Source: Saccharofermentans sp. (lineage in GTDB: Bacteria; Bacillota; Clostridia; Saccharofermentanales; Saccharofermentanaceae). Taken from it: 40,968 bases of DNA. The stretch is taken from the NCBI GenBank assembly GCA_024403655.1, contig JAKSRK010000015.1:1-40968 (forward strand). Direction: 5' to 3'. Numbering within the stretch: position 1 is the stretch's first letter; every line of letters starts with the position of its first letter. This document shows, one piece after another, positions 16,047 through 25,420 of the stretch. A program made the translations under genes and the position numbers. The notes below the pieces were generated by a model. That model made no database searches. It saw nothing but the letters and a program-made list of their open reading frames with translations, and had not been told where the DNA came from.

Positions 16047-16673
16047 TCACGGTTTGATTTTCTGATAGTAAAAGCAGGCCAGCTGGGTTCTGTCGCGAAG
16101 ATCCAGCTTGGATAAGACGGAACTCATCATGTTCCTGACGGTGCCTTCTCCGAGGAACATCTTCTCGGATATTTCTTTGTTTGACAGGCCCTCTGCAACC
16201 ATCTCTATAAGTTCCTTCTCCTTGTCGCTTATACCGTAGGAGTCATAGTCGAACTGTTCTTTTCTGTTTAAAAGATCGGGCAGCTTCTTCACGATTCTGC
16301 CTCCGAAGACAATCTGTCCTCCGCCTACGGCCCTTACGGCAGAAGGCAAAGTTCCGCTGTCCTGCTTCAGGATATAGCCGGATGCTCCCATGTTCAAAGC
16401 CTGATTAATATACTCGTCATCAAGGAAAGTCGTAAGGAATAAAATCTTAATCTCCTTATGCTCCTTAAGAATCAGAGAAGCGGCTTCAATACCGTTCATG
16501 CCGTCCATTCTTATATCCATAACAGCAACATCAGGAAGAAGCGATGCCGCCATACTTACGGCTTCTTCTCCGTTTGAAGCTACGCCTGCAACTTCAATAT
16601 CGTTCTGAGCTTCCAGGATTACCTTAAGAGCTCCCGCTACAAGGGGATCGTCATCTGCTATTAAGACTTTCAT
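16047..16673 (-). CDS. NarL/LuxR-family response regulator
   Basis: A 208-residue regulator. The receiver domain has the acidic cluster DDD at 7-9, phosphoacceptor Asp53 and a conserved Lys near 103. The C-terminal LuxR-type helix-turn-helix covers about 145-205 (KEKELIEMVAEGLSNKEIS pattern). It overlaps the kinase stop by 4 bases and is preceded by AAAGGA. It is expected to control the adjacent ABC exporter genes; the inverted repeat at 21175-21196 is a candidate site. Confidence 0.9.
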   Translation of the reverse strand: MKVLIADDDPLVAGALKVILEAQNDIEVAGVASNGEEAVSMAASLLPDVAVMDIRMDGMNGIEAASLILKEHKEIKILFLTTFLDDEYINQALNMGASGYILKQDSGTLPSAVRAVGGGQIVFGGRIVKKLPDLLNRKEQFDYDSYGISDKEKELIEMVAEGLSNKEISEKMFLGEGTVRNMMSSVLSKLDLRDRTQLACFYYQKIKP

Positions 16674-17818
16674 TTTGCTGTCCTTTCCTTAGGCAGTGTC
16701 GCTAATACGGTAAAGCCGTCGCTGCCGCTTATTATGGATGCACGGCCTCCGAGATTACCTGCTCTGGCCGCTATGTTTTTAAGACCTATTCCGCTTCCGT
16801 CGGATAAAGAATCATCAGAGAGGTCAAGCTCCCTAGGCGGGTTGCTGCCGTTATCTTCTATCTTTACCCTCCAGAAGGTATTATTCTCAGTAACTTCAAC
16901 GAGTACCTTATCTCCCTTGGAATACTTGGAGATATTGGTTACCGCCTCTTTGATTATACCCAAAACGGCATTCTTTATATTGTTGTCGGCGGGAGATTCG
17001 ATAAATGTTTTTACGCTGACTTCAAATCTGTCGGATATAGCCTTAGTTATCTCATTAACACCTATGGCAAGATCTATGGAATCGTCGTGAAGTTCATGGA
17101 CGCTCTTCCTTATTCCGGTCATTGCCAGATCAAGTGTCTGCCCTACCGACTCCAGCTGTTCGCCTACAACCTCATCCTTATTGATTATCCTGATTGCCTG
17201 AAGCTGAACGATAACTCTGGTGATCATATGACCGACATTATCGTGAATCTCTCTTGCGATACGGTTACGTTCCTTAAGCCTTGCGACATATATCTCGTTG
17301 TCGGCATTCTTTATTGTCTCTTCGCTTAAGCGTCTGGCATTAACGGAAGCAAGTCTTGCCTCATCGTACTTGTCGATAAGCATCCTGCTGCTCTCTTCGT
17401 ATCTGTCACTCTTAATCGCCATATAGATTCCGACTACGGATATGGCGATTATTACGATTGCATACTGTATTCCTTTTCCCGCCGTAAAGGACAAAAGACC
17501 CAAAGCTACGGCAAGTACAAACTTGGCAAGAAAATCACGTCTTCTGTCTTTTAATAACTTATCGGAAGATACAAGCGCATAGGCCGCACAGGGCAGAGCC
17601 GCCGACATCAGGGGATAAAAGAAGACCGATGAAGCCAGAAGAACGGCAGAGGCAATAGCCCATAAAGTTCCTCTTTTGATCTCCGTAAAAGTCAGGATGA
17701 TTAACGATATCAGAATCGCAACAACCTCCGGCCCGATAACCTCTCCCCTTGTATCAAGGAGGATTACCGATACTACCATAAGAAAAACAAGAAGCTTATC
17801 AAGAAGTCGCCATTCCAT
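16670..17818 (-). CDS. NarL-system sensor histidine kinase (HisKA_3)
   Basis: A 382-residue membrane kinase. Five or six hydrophobic helices (about 8-135) are followed by a linker and the dimerisation/phosphoacceptor helix REIHDNVGH (His192). The HATPase domain has DNGSN and GSGIGLKNI. It is of the DesK/LiaS size class, with little extracellular loop, suggesting it senses the membrane or works with the linked transporter. The start has no Shine-Dalgarno site; instead TGC-TATAAT sits six bases before ATG, predicting a leaderless internal promoter that could express kinase and regulator apart from the ABC genes. Confidence 0.88.
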   Translation of the reverse strand: MEWRLLDKLLVFLMVVSVILLDTRGEVIGPEVVAILISLIILTFTEIKRGTLWAIASAVLLASSVFFYPLMSAALPCAAYALVSSDKLLKDRRRDFLAKFVLAVALGLLSFTAGKGIQYAIVIIAISVVGIYMAIKSDRYEESSRMLIDKYDEARLASVNARRLSEETIKNADNEIYVARLKERNRIAREIHDNVGHMITRVIVQLQAIRIINKDEVVGEQLESVGQTLDLAMTGIRKSVHELHDDSIDLAIGVNEITKAISDRFEVSVKTFIESPADNNIKNAVLGIIKEAVTNISKYSKGDKVLVEVTENNTFWRVKIEDNGSNPPRELDLSDDSLSDGSGIGLKNIAARAGNLGGRASIISGSDGFTVLATLPKERTAK

Positions 17819-17824
17819 AGAGTT

Positions 17825-17833
17825 ATTATAGCA
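17825..17833 (-). promoter_or_regulatory. extended -10 promoter, predicted leaderless start of the histidine kinase
   Basis: On the minus strand TGC-TATAAT is followed by six bases and the kinase ATG (17818). A -35 element at the normal distance is poor, which is common where the TGn extension is present. Confidence 0.5.
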
Positions 17834-17847
17834 TCAAAGGACTGCTG

Positions 17848-19026
17848 TTATTTGACTCCCCTGTTCAAACTTACTGTCTTAATGACGCTTGCAAGAACCG
17901 CCATGGCAACAGCGAACAAAAGCTGAATACCAAGGCAAAGCCAAAGCTCGCTTAAGGCAATCTTATGGCCTACATCTATCGTCATGTTATTGACTCTGAC
18001 CATCCAGTGAAGAGGGAAAAATCTCGACACCTTCAGCAGATTCTCGCTTAATACAGACTGGGGAACGAATACTCCGCAGATAAAGCTCATGGCAAGAGAC
18101 AAGATGTTCGTAATCATGGTAAGCGTATTATGAGCAAGCTTAAACGATGTGATTAATGCGGTCAGTGAGCATGCTGAGATCATCACCGTAAATGTATTAA
18201 GAAGATATACCCACCAGTACTCCTGGTAGACCACTGTGTTATGTCCGAGTATATAAATTACCGCCGAGAAGAAGGCCCAGATAACAACACCGGAAGTGAT
18301 AAGACCCAGAGTATTCGTAAATACTATCGCCTTGCCGTCTACAGGAGCAGCAGCGATTCTGTCGCCGATATTCTTGTCGTTGGAAGCAATGATGATATGA
18401 CCGATACCAAGAGACAGAAAACCGATTATGAGGTAGCCGAAGAACTGGTTAAGCGTATAGACTCTATCATCATTTGAGTCGAGGATGTGATCGTCTTCAG
18501 CTACAAGAACCATTGTCTTCGTCTCGTTAGATAAGAGTTCCTTTGCCTTATCGACAGCTTCACTTTCCGTAAATCCAATCGAACGGTAATCACAGTAAGC
18601 AGATATATAGTTATTTACCAGGCTGTCGATACTGAAGGTAGCTCCGCTCTTATCAGTGTTGGTCGTATAAGTTATTCCGGCTCCTTCGCCGGCTTCTGCC
18701 TTGGACGCAAATCCTTCTTCAATATCCATGTGATATTCACTTATAGAGAAGAAAGTCATATCAAGAATGGAACTCTCGCTTCTGTCAGAGAAGTCCAGCA
18801 TCTCGTTATTAACGGACAGATAATCAATAAGGCCGCGGCTAAGGGGAGAATCGTCGTGATCCACATAGCTGATCGAATAAGTCCTCTGGTACTCGTAATC
18901 CGCCTCAGGCATGGAAAAGCGGGAAGTTCCAAGTCCGATTATCATGGCTACGAAGATAACAAAATATATGACAACACCCAGGGGATTACTCTTCAGACGA
19001 AGGAAGAAATTCTTATAAAGATGCAT
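17848..19026 (-). CDS. ABC-2 type permease subunit
   Basis: A 392-residue permease of the ABC-2/YhgE-like class. One N-terminal helix (about 16-33) is followed by a large extracytoplasmic domain of about 160 residues, then five to six helices from about 195 to 385, ending in a basic tail. GGAGGG is six bases upstream of ATG and the start overlaps the previous permease gene by 14 bases. With its sister permease and the ATPase it forms an exporter; the substrate cannot be told, and drug, lipid or peptide export are all possible. Confidence 0.82.
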   Translation of the reverse strand: MHLYKNFFLRLKSNPLGVVIYFVIFVAMIIGLGTSRFSMPEADYEYQRTYSISYVDHDDSPLSRGLIDYLSVNNEMLDFSDRSESSILDMTFFSISEYHMDIEEGFASKAEAGEGAGITYTTNTDKSGATFSIDSLVNNYISAYCDYRSIGFTESEAVDKAKELLSNETKTMVLVAEDDHILDSNDDRVYTLNQFFGYLIIGFLSLGIGHIIIASNDKNIGDRIAAAPVDGKAIVFTNTLGLITSGVVIWAFFSAVIYILGHNTVVYQEYWWVYLLNTFTVMISACSLTALITSFKLAHNTLTMITNILSLAMSFICGVFVPQSVLSENLLKVSRFFPLHWMVRVNNMTIDVGHKIALSELWLCLGIQLLFAVAMAVLASVIKTVSLNRGVK

Positions 19027-20161
19027 ATTTTTCCCTCCTTAATATGATTGCGCTGATGATAATGAAGATAAGAGATACGGCTGCAATCTTTGCCATATTC
19101 GTATAAAAATCGAGGTCGGCATTATAAAGTGCCATTCTGTAGAAAGCCATGTTCATAATAGTAGCGGGATTAATGTCGTTTACTATAGGACATATCCTTT
19201 CGAAATTGCCCGGCAAAGTGTTTATCATTTCGCCGCTTAAAAATACTGACAGCATTATTACTGCGGTGGTTTTGTTGGCTCTGTTGTCTCTTGTTCCTCT
19301 GAAGATAATGCCGCATATTATTCCGAAGCTTATGGAAAAAATATTTGCAGCAACAACAAAGAGAATAAGCTTAAGGATGTCATTACCGAGGCTGATATTA
19401 AATACATTTCGCATGACGACAAGCTGGATCATATTTATCACTACGGCAATAACAAGATAGGCCAGGAAAGAGCTTACTATCAGCTTTCCTTTCTTCGCGG
19501 GAGATGCCGACAGTCGCATTGCTTCGCAGGAAACATCCGCTTTAAGTTCCGACACGATTGCCGTGCCTCCGTTGGCATTAAAGAAAATACCCATTACAAG
19601 CGAGCTGTAAAAATACCATGAGTACATATTGGGATCGCCTGAGAATACGCCTTTATTGGGTTGAGTGTATTCCCTTATGTCGGAAGCTTCCTCTAATATT
19701 GCCATTGCAGCTTTGGGGTCGCGGCTTAAAGCCTCTCTTATAATCTCGTACTTATTCTTATAGCTGTCTGCGACTGCCTTGGATACTATCGCAGCACTGC
19801 TTGTGTGATCGTTGCTGAGATATATCTCTATATCATTGTCCTTTACTACAAAGAGAACCTTATTCTCGCCGGACTTGATGCTTTCTTCGGCCTGCTCAAG
19901 ATTCATATTCCCGCTAAGATCAAAATAGTATTCGTCGGCATCTTTATCCGCCATACTTCTTACAAGTTCCTGAAAGCCTGTCGCAAATTCACCCTCGTCT
20001 TCTGTAACGACAACAGCCTTTATGGGGTCTATGCTGTTCATCATGTTATATACGCCGCCGAAGCTCAGATACATCGCCGTCATAAGCGCGAGAGGGAATA
20101 TAAGGCTCCAGAAGAGGAATCCGGCGTTTCTTATATTCTTTAAAAGCTGATATTTAAACAT
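19013..20161 (-). CDS. ABC-2 type permease subunit
   Basis: A 382-residue permease with the same plan as its neighbour: one N-terminal helix, an external domain of about 150 residues, then about six helices. The start chosen is ATG 20161, eight bases after AAGGAG. The GTG at 20170 lies inside that site and is rejected. Two non-identical permeases suggest a heterodimeric exporter. It lies 15 bases after the ATPase stop. Confidence 0.82.
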   Translation of the reverse strand: MFKYQLLKNIRNAGFLFWSLIFPLALMTAMYLSFGGVYNMMNSIDPIKAVVVTEDEGEFATGFQELVRSMADKDADEYYFDLSGNMNLEQAEESIKSGENKVLFVVKDNDIEIYLSNDHTSSAAIVSKAVADSYKNKYEIIREALSRDPKAAMAILEEASDIREYTQPNKGVFSGDPNMYSWYFYSSLVMGIFFNANGGTAIVSELKADVSCEAMRLSASPAKKGKLIVSSFLAYLVIAVVINMIQLVVMRNVFNISLGNDILKLILFVVAANIFSISFGIICGIIFRGTRDNRANKTTAVIMLSVFLSGEMINTLPGNFERICPIVNDINPATIMNMAFYRMALYNADLDFYTNMAKIAAVSLIFIIISAIILRREKYASL

Positions 20162-20176
20162 CGTCTTCACTCCTTG

Positions 20177-21118
20177 TCAGTCGTCTCTTAATTCCTTGCC
20201 GGTAAGCTCAAGGAAAACGTCGTTAAGAGTAGGCTGCTCCGAAAAGATTTTCTTCATGGAATAACCCGAATCCTGAAGGATGTTTACTATATCTATTACA
20301 TTGTGCTTACCTGCTCCCGCTTCCACCTTGAGGACACCATTTTTATATTCGCTGTAAAATACATTGGAAAGGTCATTTATTCTGCCCATAACATCTTCGT
20401 CAAGGCCGGCTGTCTCTATCGTAATAATCTCGCTCTTCTTAATCATTCCCTTAAGCTCATCAATAGTGCCTTCGGCTATTACGTGCCCCTTGTCGATGAT
20501 AAGGATTCTGTCGCAGAGCTGCTCTACTTCTTCCATATAGTGAGATGTGTAAACGATTGTGGCACCGCTCTTACGAAGCTGCTCAATACCTTCAAGAATC
20601 TTGTTACGGCTCTGGGGATCTACTGCTACCGTAGGCTCATCGAAGAAAATCAGCTTAGGCTTATGGGCAATTCCGCAGGCGATATTAAGTCTTCTTTTAA
20701 GACCGCCTGAAAGCTTCTTGGGTCTGAACTTAACAAAATCGTTCAATGCTACAAAGTCGATAGCATCCTGAACGCACTTTGCTCTTTCCTTCTTATCCTT
20801 TATATAAAGCCCGCAGAAGAAGTCGATATTCTCATATACTGTCAGTGTGTCATATACTGCTACTTCCTGAGGAACAACACCAATCTCCTTCTTGATATCG
20901 TAAGCCTTGGGAGCCATATTCTTGCCGAAGATTGTTATCTCTCCCTTATCGAATTCAAGAAGTGATAAAACGCAGTTAATTGTAGTGGATTTACCTGAAC
21001 CGTTGGGACCGAGAAGTCCGAAGATCTCGCCTTCCTTTACACTGAGGTTCACATTATCAAGAGCAATAAGCTCCTTATATCTTTTAACAAGTCCGCTGAC
21101 TTTTAAAATCTCAGACAT
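20177..21118 (-). CDS. ABC transporter ATP-binding protein
   Basis: A 313-residue ATPase of the CcmA/DrrA type. Walker A GPNGSGKST is at 37-45, signature LSGG at 136-139, and Walker B with FFDEP at 158-162. An additional C-terminal domain of about 90 residues is typical of this drug/antibiotic exporter class. It is the first gene of the ABC-permease-permease-kinase-regulator set, with GGAGG nine bases before ATG. It drives export by the two downstream permeases. Confidence 0.9.
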   Translation of the reverse strand: MSEILKVSGLVKRYKELIALDNVNLSVKEGEIFGLLGPNGSGKSTTINCVLSLLEFDKGEITIFGKNMAPKAYDIKKEIGVVPQEVAVYDTLTVYENIDFFCGLYIKDKKERAKCVQDAIDFVALNDFVKFRPKKLSGGLKRRLNIACGIAHKPKLIFFDEPTVAVDPQSRNKILEGIEQLRKSGATIVYTSHYMEEVEQLCDRILIIDKGHVIAEGTIDELKGMIKKSEIITIETAGLDEDVMGRINDLSNVFYSEYKNGVLKVEAGAGKHNVIDIVNILQDSGYSMKKIFSEQPTLNDVFLELTGKELRDD

Positions 21119-21174
21119 CAGTCATGCCCTCCTTTATCCTTATGCCGTTATTATCCTAAAAAGACGGCTGCGGC

Positions 21175-21196
21175 ATAAGTGAGGAGAATCACTTAT
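21175..21196. promoter_or_regulatory. perfect inverted repeat upstream of the ABC exporter operon
   Basis: ATAAGTGA-N6-TCACTTAT lies 57 bases upstream of the ATPase start and just after the end of the opposing-in-line gene. It may be an operator, for example for the NarL-type regulator of the operon, or part of the terminator of the upstream gene. A T5 run follows about 17 bases later on the minus strand. Confidence 0.4.
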
Positions 21197-21220
21197 CTGA
21201 GATGACATTTGTCATTATCA

Positions 21221-22618
21221 TTAATCGGGCAGATACCAGACAAACTGAGCATAGGAATTAACGGGATGACAATGACTCGTTACATAATCGTATACGCCTT
21301 CAGGTGCTTCCCAACAGCTCTCCTGATAATCGTCCGTTATAAGGATTACGGTATTGGGGCTGGAGCACGCTTCTTCTACATATACCATAGGATCCGTCAT
21401 ACCCAGATTGCCCTTAAGGAAAAGATCGTAGGGCGGATTATATTCTTCGTTAATAAGACTTATAAGTGCCGCTTCATTTGAGATAGTAACTACATCGTAG
21501 CCTTGTTCTTGATAGAGTGTATTAATATAAGCTATATCTTTATAAGCTTCAAAGCTGCTGCTAAGGGGCACATACTTTAATTCCCTGACATCATTTGTGA
21601 ATACCGCTCCTCTGAACGAGAAGAAAGTAATCATCAGGCAAATGACGGAAGCAGCCACATCAAGATAAATCCACATTCTTTTGTTCATCATTTTTGCCAA
21701 ATGCGGAACAAAAACTTCGAAAAGCGGAATCATAAACCATATTCCCGCGTAACTGGTATGCATCAAATCTACAATAGGAATCGCAGCAGTAAATATCAGT
21801 ACACCGGTAACAATATGGAATATATGCTCTTTATTCGAATCCTTACGGTAAAGCTTTATGTCAGCGATAACTCCGAGAATCGTTATTACAACCCCGGGAA
21901 TACCACTGGCTGCTATTGTCGAATTGCCATCTGTAAAAAGCACTGCGAATAAGCAATATTCCCAGAACTGGCTAAAAGATCCGGTCGCAAGAAGATAGAT
22001 AAGGAATATGGTGCAAATAAGTCCCACACCAAGAAGATATACAATAATATTTTTGAACTTCTTTCCCTTAGGAGCAAGAATTCCAACAATAACGAGACAT
22101 GCAATAAGAAGAAGCGTTCCTGACGTCTGCCTGGACAAAGCTGACAGTGTCGTAACTATTCCGAGAATAAAAACATAACGTCCTGATTCAATACGACTCA
22201 AAAGAATATAAGCAATCATCGCAAAGACGCAAAACATCGTATTATAGGTCGCGATATCAAGTGCAGCTATTCCTGCAATCGACAGCAGCAAAGCAGCTTC
22301 GTCCCCTGTCTTCTGTCTGCAGATTCTATAAATCAGCAACATCATAAAGGTAAGAAATATTGAATTAACTATCCTCATCATCAGGACAGTTCTGGACAGC
22401 AAAAGCGGCAATGCCAGAAAATGAAAAAAGAGCGGTGGCATTACCATGTTAAAGTCCCTGTACGGAACCATTCCTGTGGCAACTGCTCTGCTTAATGTAT
22501 AGACATATACTTCGTCCATACTGTCAAACCTGCAAAGGAGCTCTTTTAGCAAAACTAAAATGCCCAGAATCACTGCAGGCAAAATCATATCCTTTATTGT
22601 ACTTTTCTTCTCTTGCAT
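21221..22618 (-). CDS. polytopic membrane protein, GT39/PMT-like glycosyltransferase candidate
   Basis: A 465-residue membrane protein with about ten helices. It begins with a helix, then the segment FDSMDEVYVYTLSRA...PYRDF followed by MPPLF. This acidic-loop plus PYRDF arrangement is typical of lipid-phosphate-sugar-dependent GT-C transferases. The last about 130 residues are soluble and probably external. It may add sugars to a lipid or protein on the outer face, and the GT2 at 26418-27188 could make its lipid-linked donor. ATG 22618 is chosen because TATAAT ends six bases before it; the GTG at 22633 would lie upstream of the transcription start. Confidence 0.6.
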   Translation of the reverse strand: MQEKKSTIKDMILPAVILGILVLLKELLCRFDSMDEVYVYTLSRAVATGMVPYRDFNMVMPPLFFHFLALPLLLSRTVLMMRIVNSIFLTFMMLLIYRICRQKTGDEAALLLSIAGIAALDIATYNTMFCVFAMIAYILLSRIESGRYVFILGIVTTLSALSRQTSGTLLLIACLVIVGILAPKGKKFKNIIVYLLGVGLICTIFLIYLLATGSFSQFWEYCLFAVLFTDGNSTIAASGIPGVVITILGVIADIKLYRKDSNKEHIFHIVTGVLIFTAAIPIVDLMHTSYAGIWFMIPLFEVFVPHLAKMMNKRMWIYLDVAASVICLMITFFSFRGAVFTNDVRELKYVPLSSSFEAYKDIAYINTLYQEQGYDVVTISNEAALISLINEEYNPPYDLFLKGNLGMTDPMVYVEEACSSPNTVILITDDYQESCWEAPEGVYDYVTSHCHPVNSYAQFVWYLPD

Positions 22619-22624
22619 ACGCCC

Positions 22625-22630
22625 ATTATA
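22625..22630 (-). promoter_or_regulatory. -10 element, predicted leaderless promoter of the GT-C-like gene
   Basis: TATAAT on the minus strand, six bases before ATG 22618. There is no Shine-Dalgarno site at a useful distance. The -35 region would fall inside the terminator hairpin of the upstream gene (22634-22660). Confidence 0.5.
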
Positions 22631-22633
22631 CAC

Positions 22634-22660
22634 AAAACCTCTCCGCGAGGGAGAGGTTTT
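22634..22660 (-). terminator. intrinsic terminator of the fusion acyl-CoA synthetase gene
   Basis: A perfect 10-bp stem, AAAACCTCTC (22634-22643) with GAGAGGTTTT (22651-22660), and a 7-base loop. It lies 13 bases after the stop codon and ends in TTTTGTGT on the minus strand. Confidence 0.8.
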
Positions 22661-22673
22661 GAAGTTAACTCAA

Positions 22674-25199
22674 TTAAGCTGTTACGATCTTGTCCGCATC
22701 GCCTAAGTTGTGACGGTCTGTCGCTTCCTGGCGCATCTTGTACTTAAGAATCTTTCCTGCGGCATTCATCGGGAAGCCGTCTACGAAGTCTACATATCTG
22801 GGAATCTTGTGCTTAGCCATATGTGTTCTGACGTAATCCTTGATTTCCTCTTCGCTGGACTCTTCACCGGGCTTAAGGATAACTGCTGCAAGAATCTCTT
22901 CTCCGTAATCCTTATCAGGAACACCGATTACCTGTACGTCCTGAATCTTGGGATGTGTATAAAGGAAGTCCTCGATCTCCTTGGGGTAAATATTCTCACC
23001 GCCTCTGATGATCATGTCCTTGATACGGCCTGTGATCTTGTAGTAACCGTCCTCAGGTCTTCTGAGAGCAAGGTCACCGGAGTGAAGCCATCCGTCTTCG
23101 TCGATAGCTGCTGCTGTAGCTTCGGGCATCTTGTAGTAACCCTTCATGATGTTATAACCACGTGCACAGAACTCACCGGGAACACCGTCAGGAAGCTCCT
23201 CACCTGTCTCAGGATCTACGATCTTGGTCTCAACACCAAAGAGAGAAGGACCAACGGTATTAACTCTCTGCTCAATGGTATCTGTTGTCTTACTCATTGT
23301 TGTAGCAGGAGATGCCTCTGTCTGACCGTATGTGATAACGATCTCAGGCATATGCATCTTCTCGATAACTTCTTCCATTGTCTTAACAGGACAGGGTGAA
23401 CCAGCCATGATACCTGTTCTCATATGAGAGAAATCTGTCTTGGAGAAGTTCTCATGACCGAGCATTGCTATGAACATTGTAGGAACGCCGTGGAATGCAG
23501 TGATCTTCTCCTGGTTAATGCAGTGAAGTCCCTTACGAGGTGAGAATGCCGTGATAGGAGACATTGTAACACCGTGTGTAACGGAAGCTGTCATAGCAAG
23601 TACCATACCGAAGCAGTGGAACATGGGAACCTGGATCATCATCTTATCGTTAGTGGAAAGATCCATGCAGTCACCGATAGCCTTACCGTTATTTACTACA
23701 TTGTAGTGAGTAAGCATAACGCCCTTAGGGAAGCCTGTTGTACCGGAAGTATACTGCATATTACATACATCGTGCTTGTCGATTGTACGGCGAATCTTCT
23801 CAACTTCACTGTAAGGAACCTTCTCGGCAAGAGCAGGCATGTCATCCCAGTGGAAGCATCCGTCAACATGAGATTCGCAGGTAATGACGTTCTTAAGGAA
23901 AGGAAGTCTTGCTGCATTAAGCTCACCGGGCTTGCTGTCCTTAAGTTCAGGGCAGATCTCATTGATAATCTGGATATAATCAGCATCCTTAAACTTGTCG
24001 ATCATTACAAGAGTACATGTATCTGACTGACGAAGAAGGTATTCAATCTCATGAATCTTATAAGCTGTATTTACAGTTACAAGTACGCATCCGATCTTTG
24101 TAGCAGCCCAGAATGTGAGATACCACTGGGGAACGTTAGTAGCCCAGATAGCGATATGATCACCCTTCTTGCAACCCATTGCGAGGAATGCTCTTGCAAG
24201 ATTATCTACATCATCTCTGAATTCAGGGTATGTTCTTGTATAGTCAAGCTCCGTATAACGGAAAGCATACTGGTTAGGGAAAAGTTCGCAAATCTTATCA
24301 AGGACATCGGGGAATGTATAGTCCACGAGTGTCTCCTTAGGCCAGGGATAGTAACCTGTACCTCTCTTGTCCACCTGAAGTTCAGTCTTCTGGTGGGGCT
24401 TGAACTGCTCCATGAATCCTGCGAAGTGAGGAACAACGATTCCTGCATCGAAGAGATCCTTAGACCATCTGTATACCCACTCAAGTGTTACATAGCCCTG
24501 ATAATTGATAGAATCGAGAGCCTCGAACATCTCCTTAATGGGAAGATCTCCGGTTCCCATAAGCTTATAAGCAACCTTGTCACCCTCCATAACGGAATCC
24601 TTGATATGAGTGTACTTGATAAGCTCGCCAAGATTTGCAACTGTCTCGGCAGGAGACTCGTTAAGGAAACGATAAGGATGGTGCATATCCCAAAGAGCAG
24701 CAACCTTACGGCTTCCGATAGCATCGATAACCTTCTTAAGTCTCTTTGTGTCGGCATAAACACCGTTAGTCTCGATAAGAAGTGTTACATTATATTCTTC
24801 TGCAACGGGAACGAGCTTCTTCATTGTCTCGACAACAACTGCGTCATCGACTTCCTTTGAAGGAGCGGGATCAAGGTCACCGAGAACACGGATATAGCTT
24901 GCTCCAACTTTGTTTGCAAGCTTTGCATATGCGGTGATTTCTTCAATCGCCTTGTCTGTAGTAGCAGGGTTGCATACCGGCTCACCGGAAGAAAGGCAGG
25001 AAATCTCAAGTCCGAGCTTTCTTAACTTTGCTACTGTATTGTCAATATTCTCATCTCTGAAAGGAGGCGCCTTAACTGAGAAAATATCTTCGCCAAGACC
25101 TCTGATCTCGATTCCGTCCAAACCGAAATCCTTTGCCATCGAATAGATGTCCTGCCACGTAAAGTCGGGGCAAGCTAATGTGGAAAAGCTAATCTTCAT
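22674..25199 (-). CDS. fusion of sugar-isomerase-type TIM barrel and acyl-CoA synthetase
   Basis: An 841-residue two-domain enzyme. Residues 1 to about 265 are an AP-endonuclease-2/xylose-isomerase-like TIM barrel with the metal-ligand set Glu143, Asp171, His198 and Glu240 plus HH at 173-174. Residues about 285-841 are an ANL-family adenylating enzyme. It has the phosphate loop YTSGTTGFPKG, YGQTEASP, DGWLHSGDL, GRIKDMIIRGGENIYPKE and the C-terminal NAAGKILK lysine, most like medium-chain or general fatty acyl-CoA ligases. Both halves look catalytically complete. The sequence does not show which acid is activated. It is a single cistron with its own terminator. The ribosome site (AGAG) is weak, so initiation may be modest. 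Confidence 0.85.
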   Translation of the reverse strand: MKISFSTLACPDFTWQDIYSMAKDFGLDGIEIRGLGEDIFSVKAPPFRDENIDNTVAKLRKLGLEISCLSSGEPVCNPATTDKAIEEITAYAKLANKVGASYIRVLGDLDPAPSKEVDDAVVVETMKKLVPVAEEYNVTLLIETNGVYADTKRLKKVIDAIGSRKVAALWDMHHPYRFLNESPAETVANLGELIKYTHIKDSVMEGDKVAYKLMGTGDLPIKEMFEALDSINYQGYVTLEWVYRWSKDLFDAGIVVPHFAGFMEQFKPHQKTELQVDKRGTGYYPWPKETLVDYTFPDVLDKICELFPNQYAFRYTELDYTRTYPEFRDDVDNLARAFLAMGCKKGDHIAIWATNVPQWYLTFWAATKIGCVLVTVNTAYKIHEIEYLLRQSDTCTLVMIDKFKDADYIQIINEICPELKDSKPGELNAARLPFLKNVITCESHVDGCFHWDDMPALAEKVPYSEVEKIRRTIDKHDVCNMQYTSGTTGFPKGVMLTHYNVVNNGKAIGDCMDLSTNDKMMIQVPMFHCFGMVLAMTASVTHGVTMSPITAFSPRKGLHCINQEKITAFHGVPTMFIAMLGHENFSKTDFSHMRTGIMAGSPCPVKTMEEVIEKMHMPEIVITYGQTEASPATTMSKTTDTIEQRVNTVGPSLFGVETKIVDPETGEELPDGVPGEFCARGYNIMKGYYKMPEATAAAIDEDGWLHSGDLALRRPEDGYYKITGRIKDMIIRGGENIYPKEIEDFLYTHPKIQDVQVIGVPDKDYGEEILAAVILKPGEESSEEEIKDYVRTHMAKHKIPRYVDFVDGFPMNAAGKILKYKMRQEATDRHNLGDADKIVTA

Positions 25200-25420
25200 A
25201 ATAATTCTCTCTTCATATATATATTTGCAACTTAATGCAAGGCATAAAAATACTCATAAATACTAACAGATTATATTGCAAGTTTAAATTAGGAATCATT
25301 AATAAAAATGACTCAAAACCTCAATAATTAACCATTTCTTTAACAAAATCATGCAAAAGAATTAATCCTTACCCATTAACATGAGAGCATCAAACAAATA
25401 TTTCAGGGGGGTATTAGGTC
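25200..25420. other. A/T-rich divergent intergenic region
   Basis: This region separates the fusion synthetase (minus) and the CPBP protease (plus). On the minus strand TTGCAT, 17 bases and TATGAA near 25216-25244 could serve the synthetase. A better -10 (TATAAT) sits at about 25273 without a clear -35. No small gene or RNA is recognised. Confidence 0.3.

Noticed and set aside
24051-24860. 269-codon open frame on the plus strand inside the fusion synthetase gene
   Set aside because: Antisense shadow of the TIM-barrel coding region, with no ribosome site and no recognisable motif.
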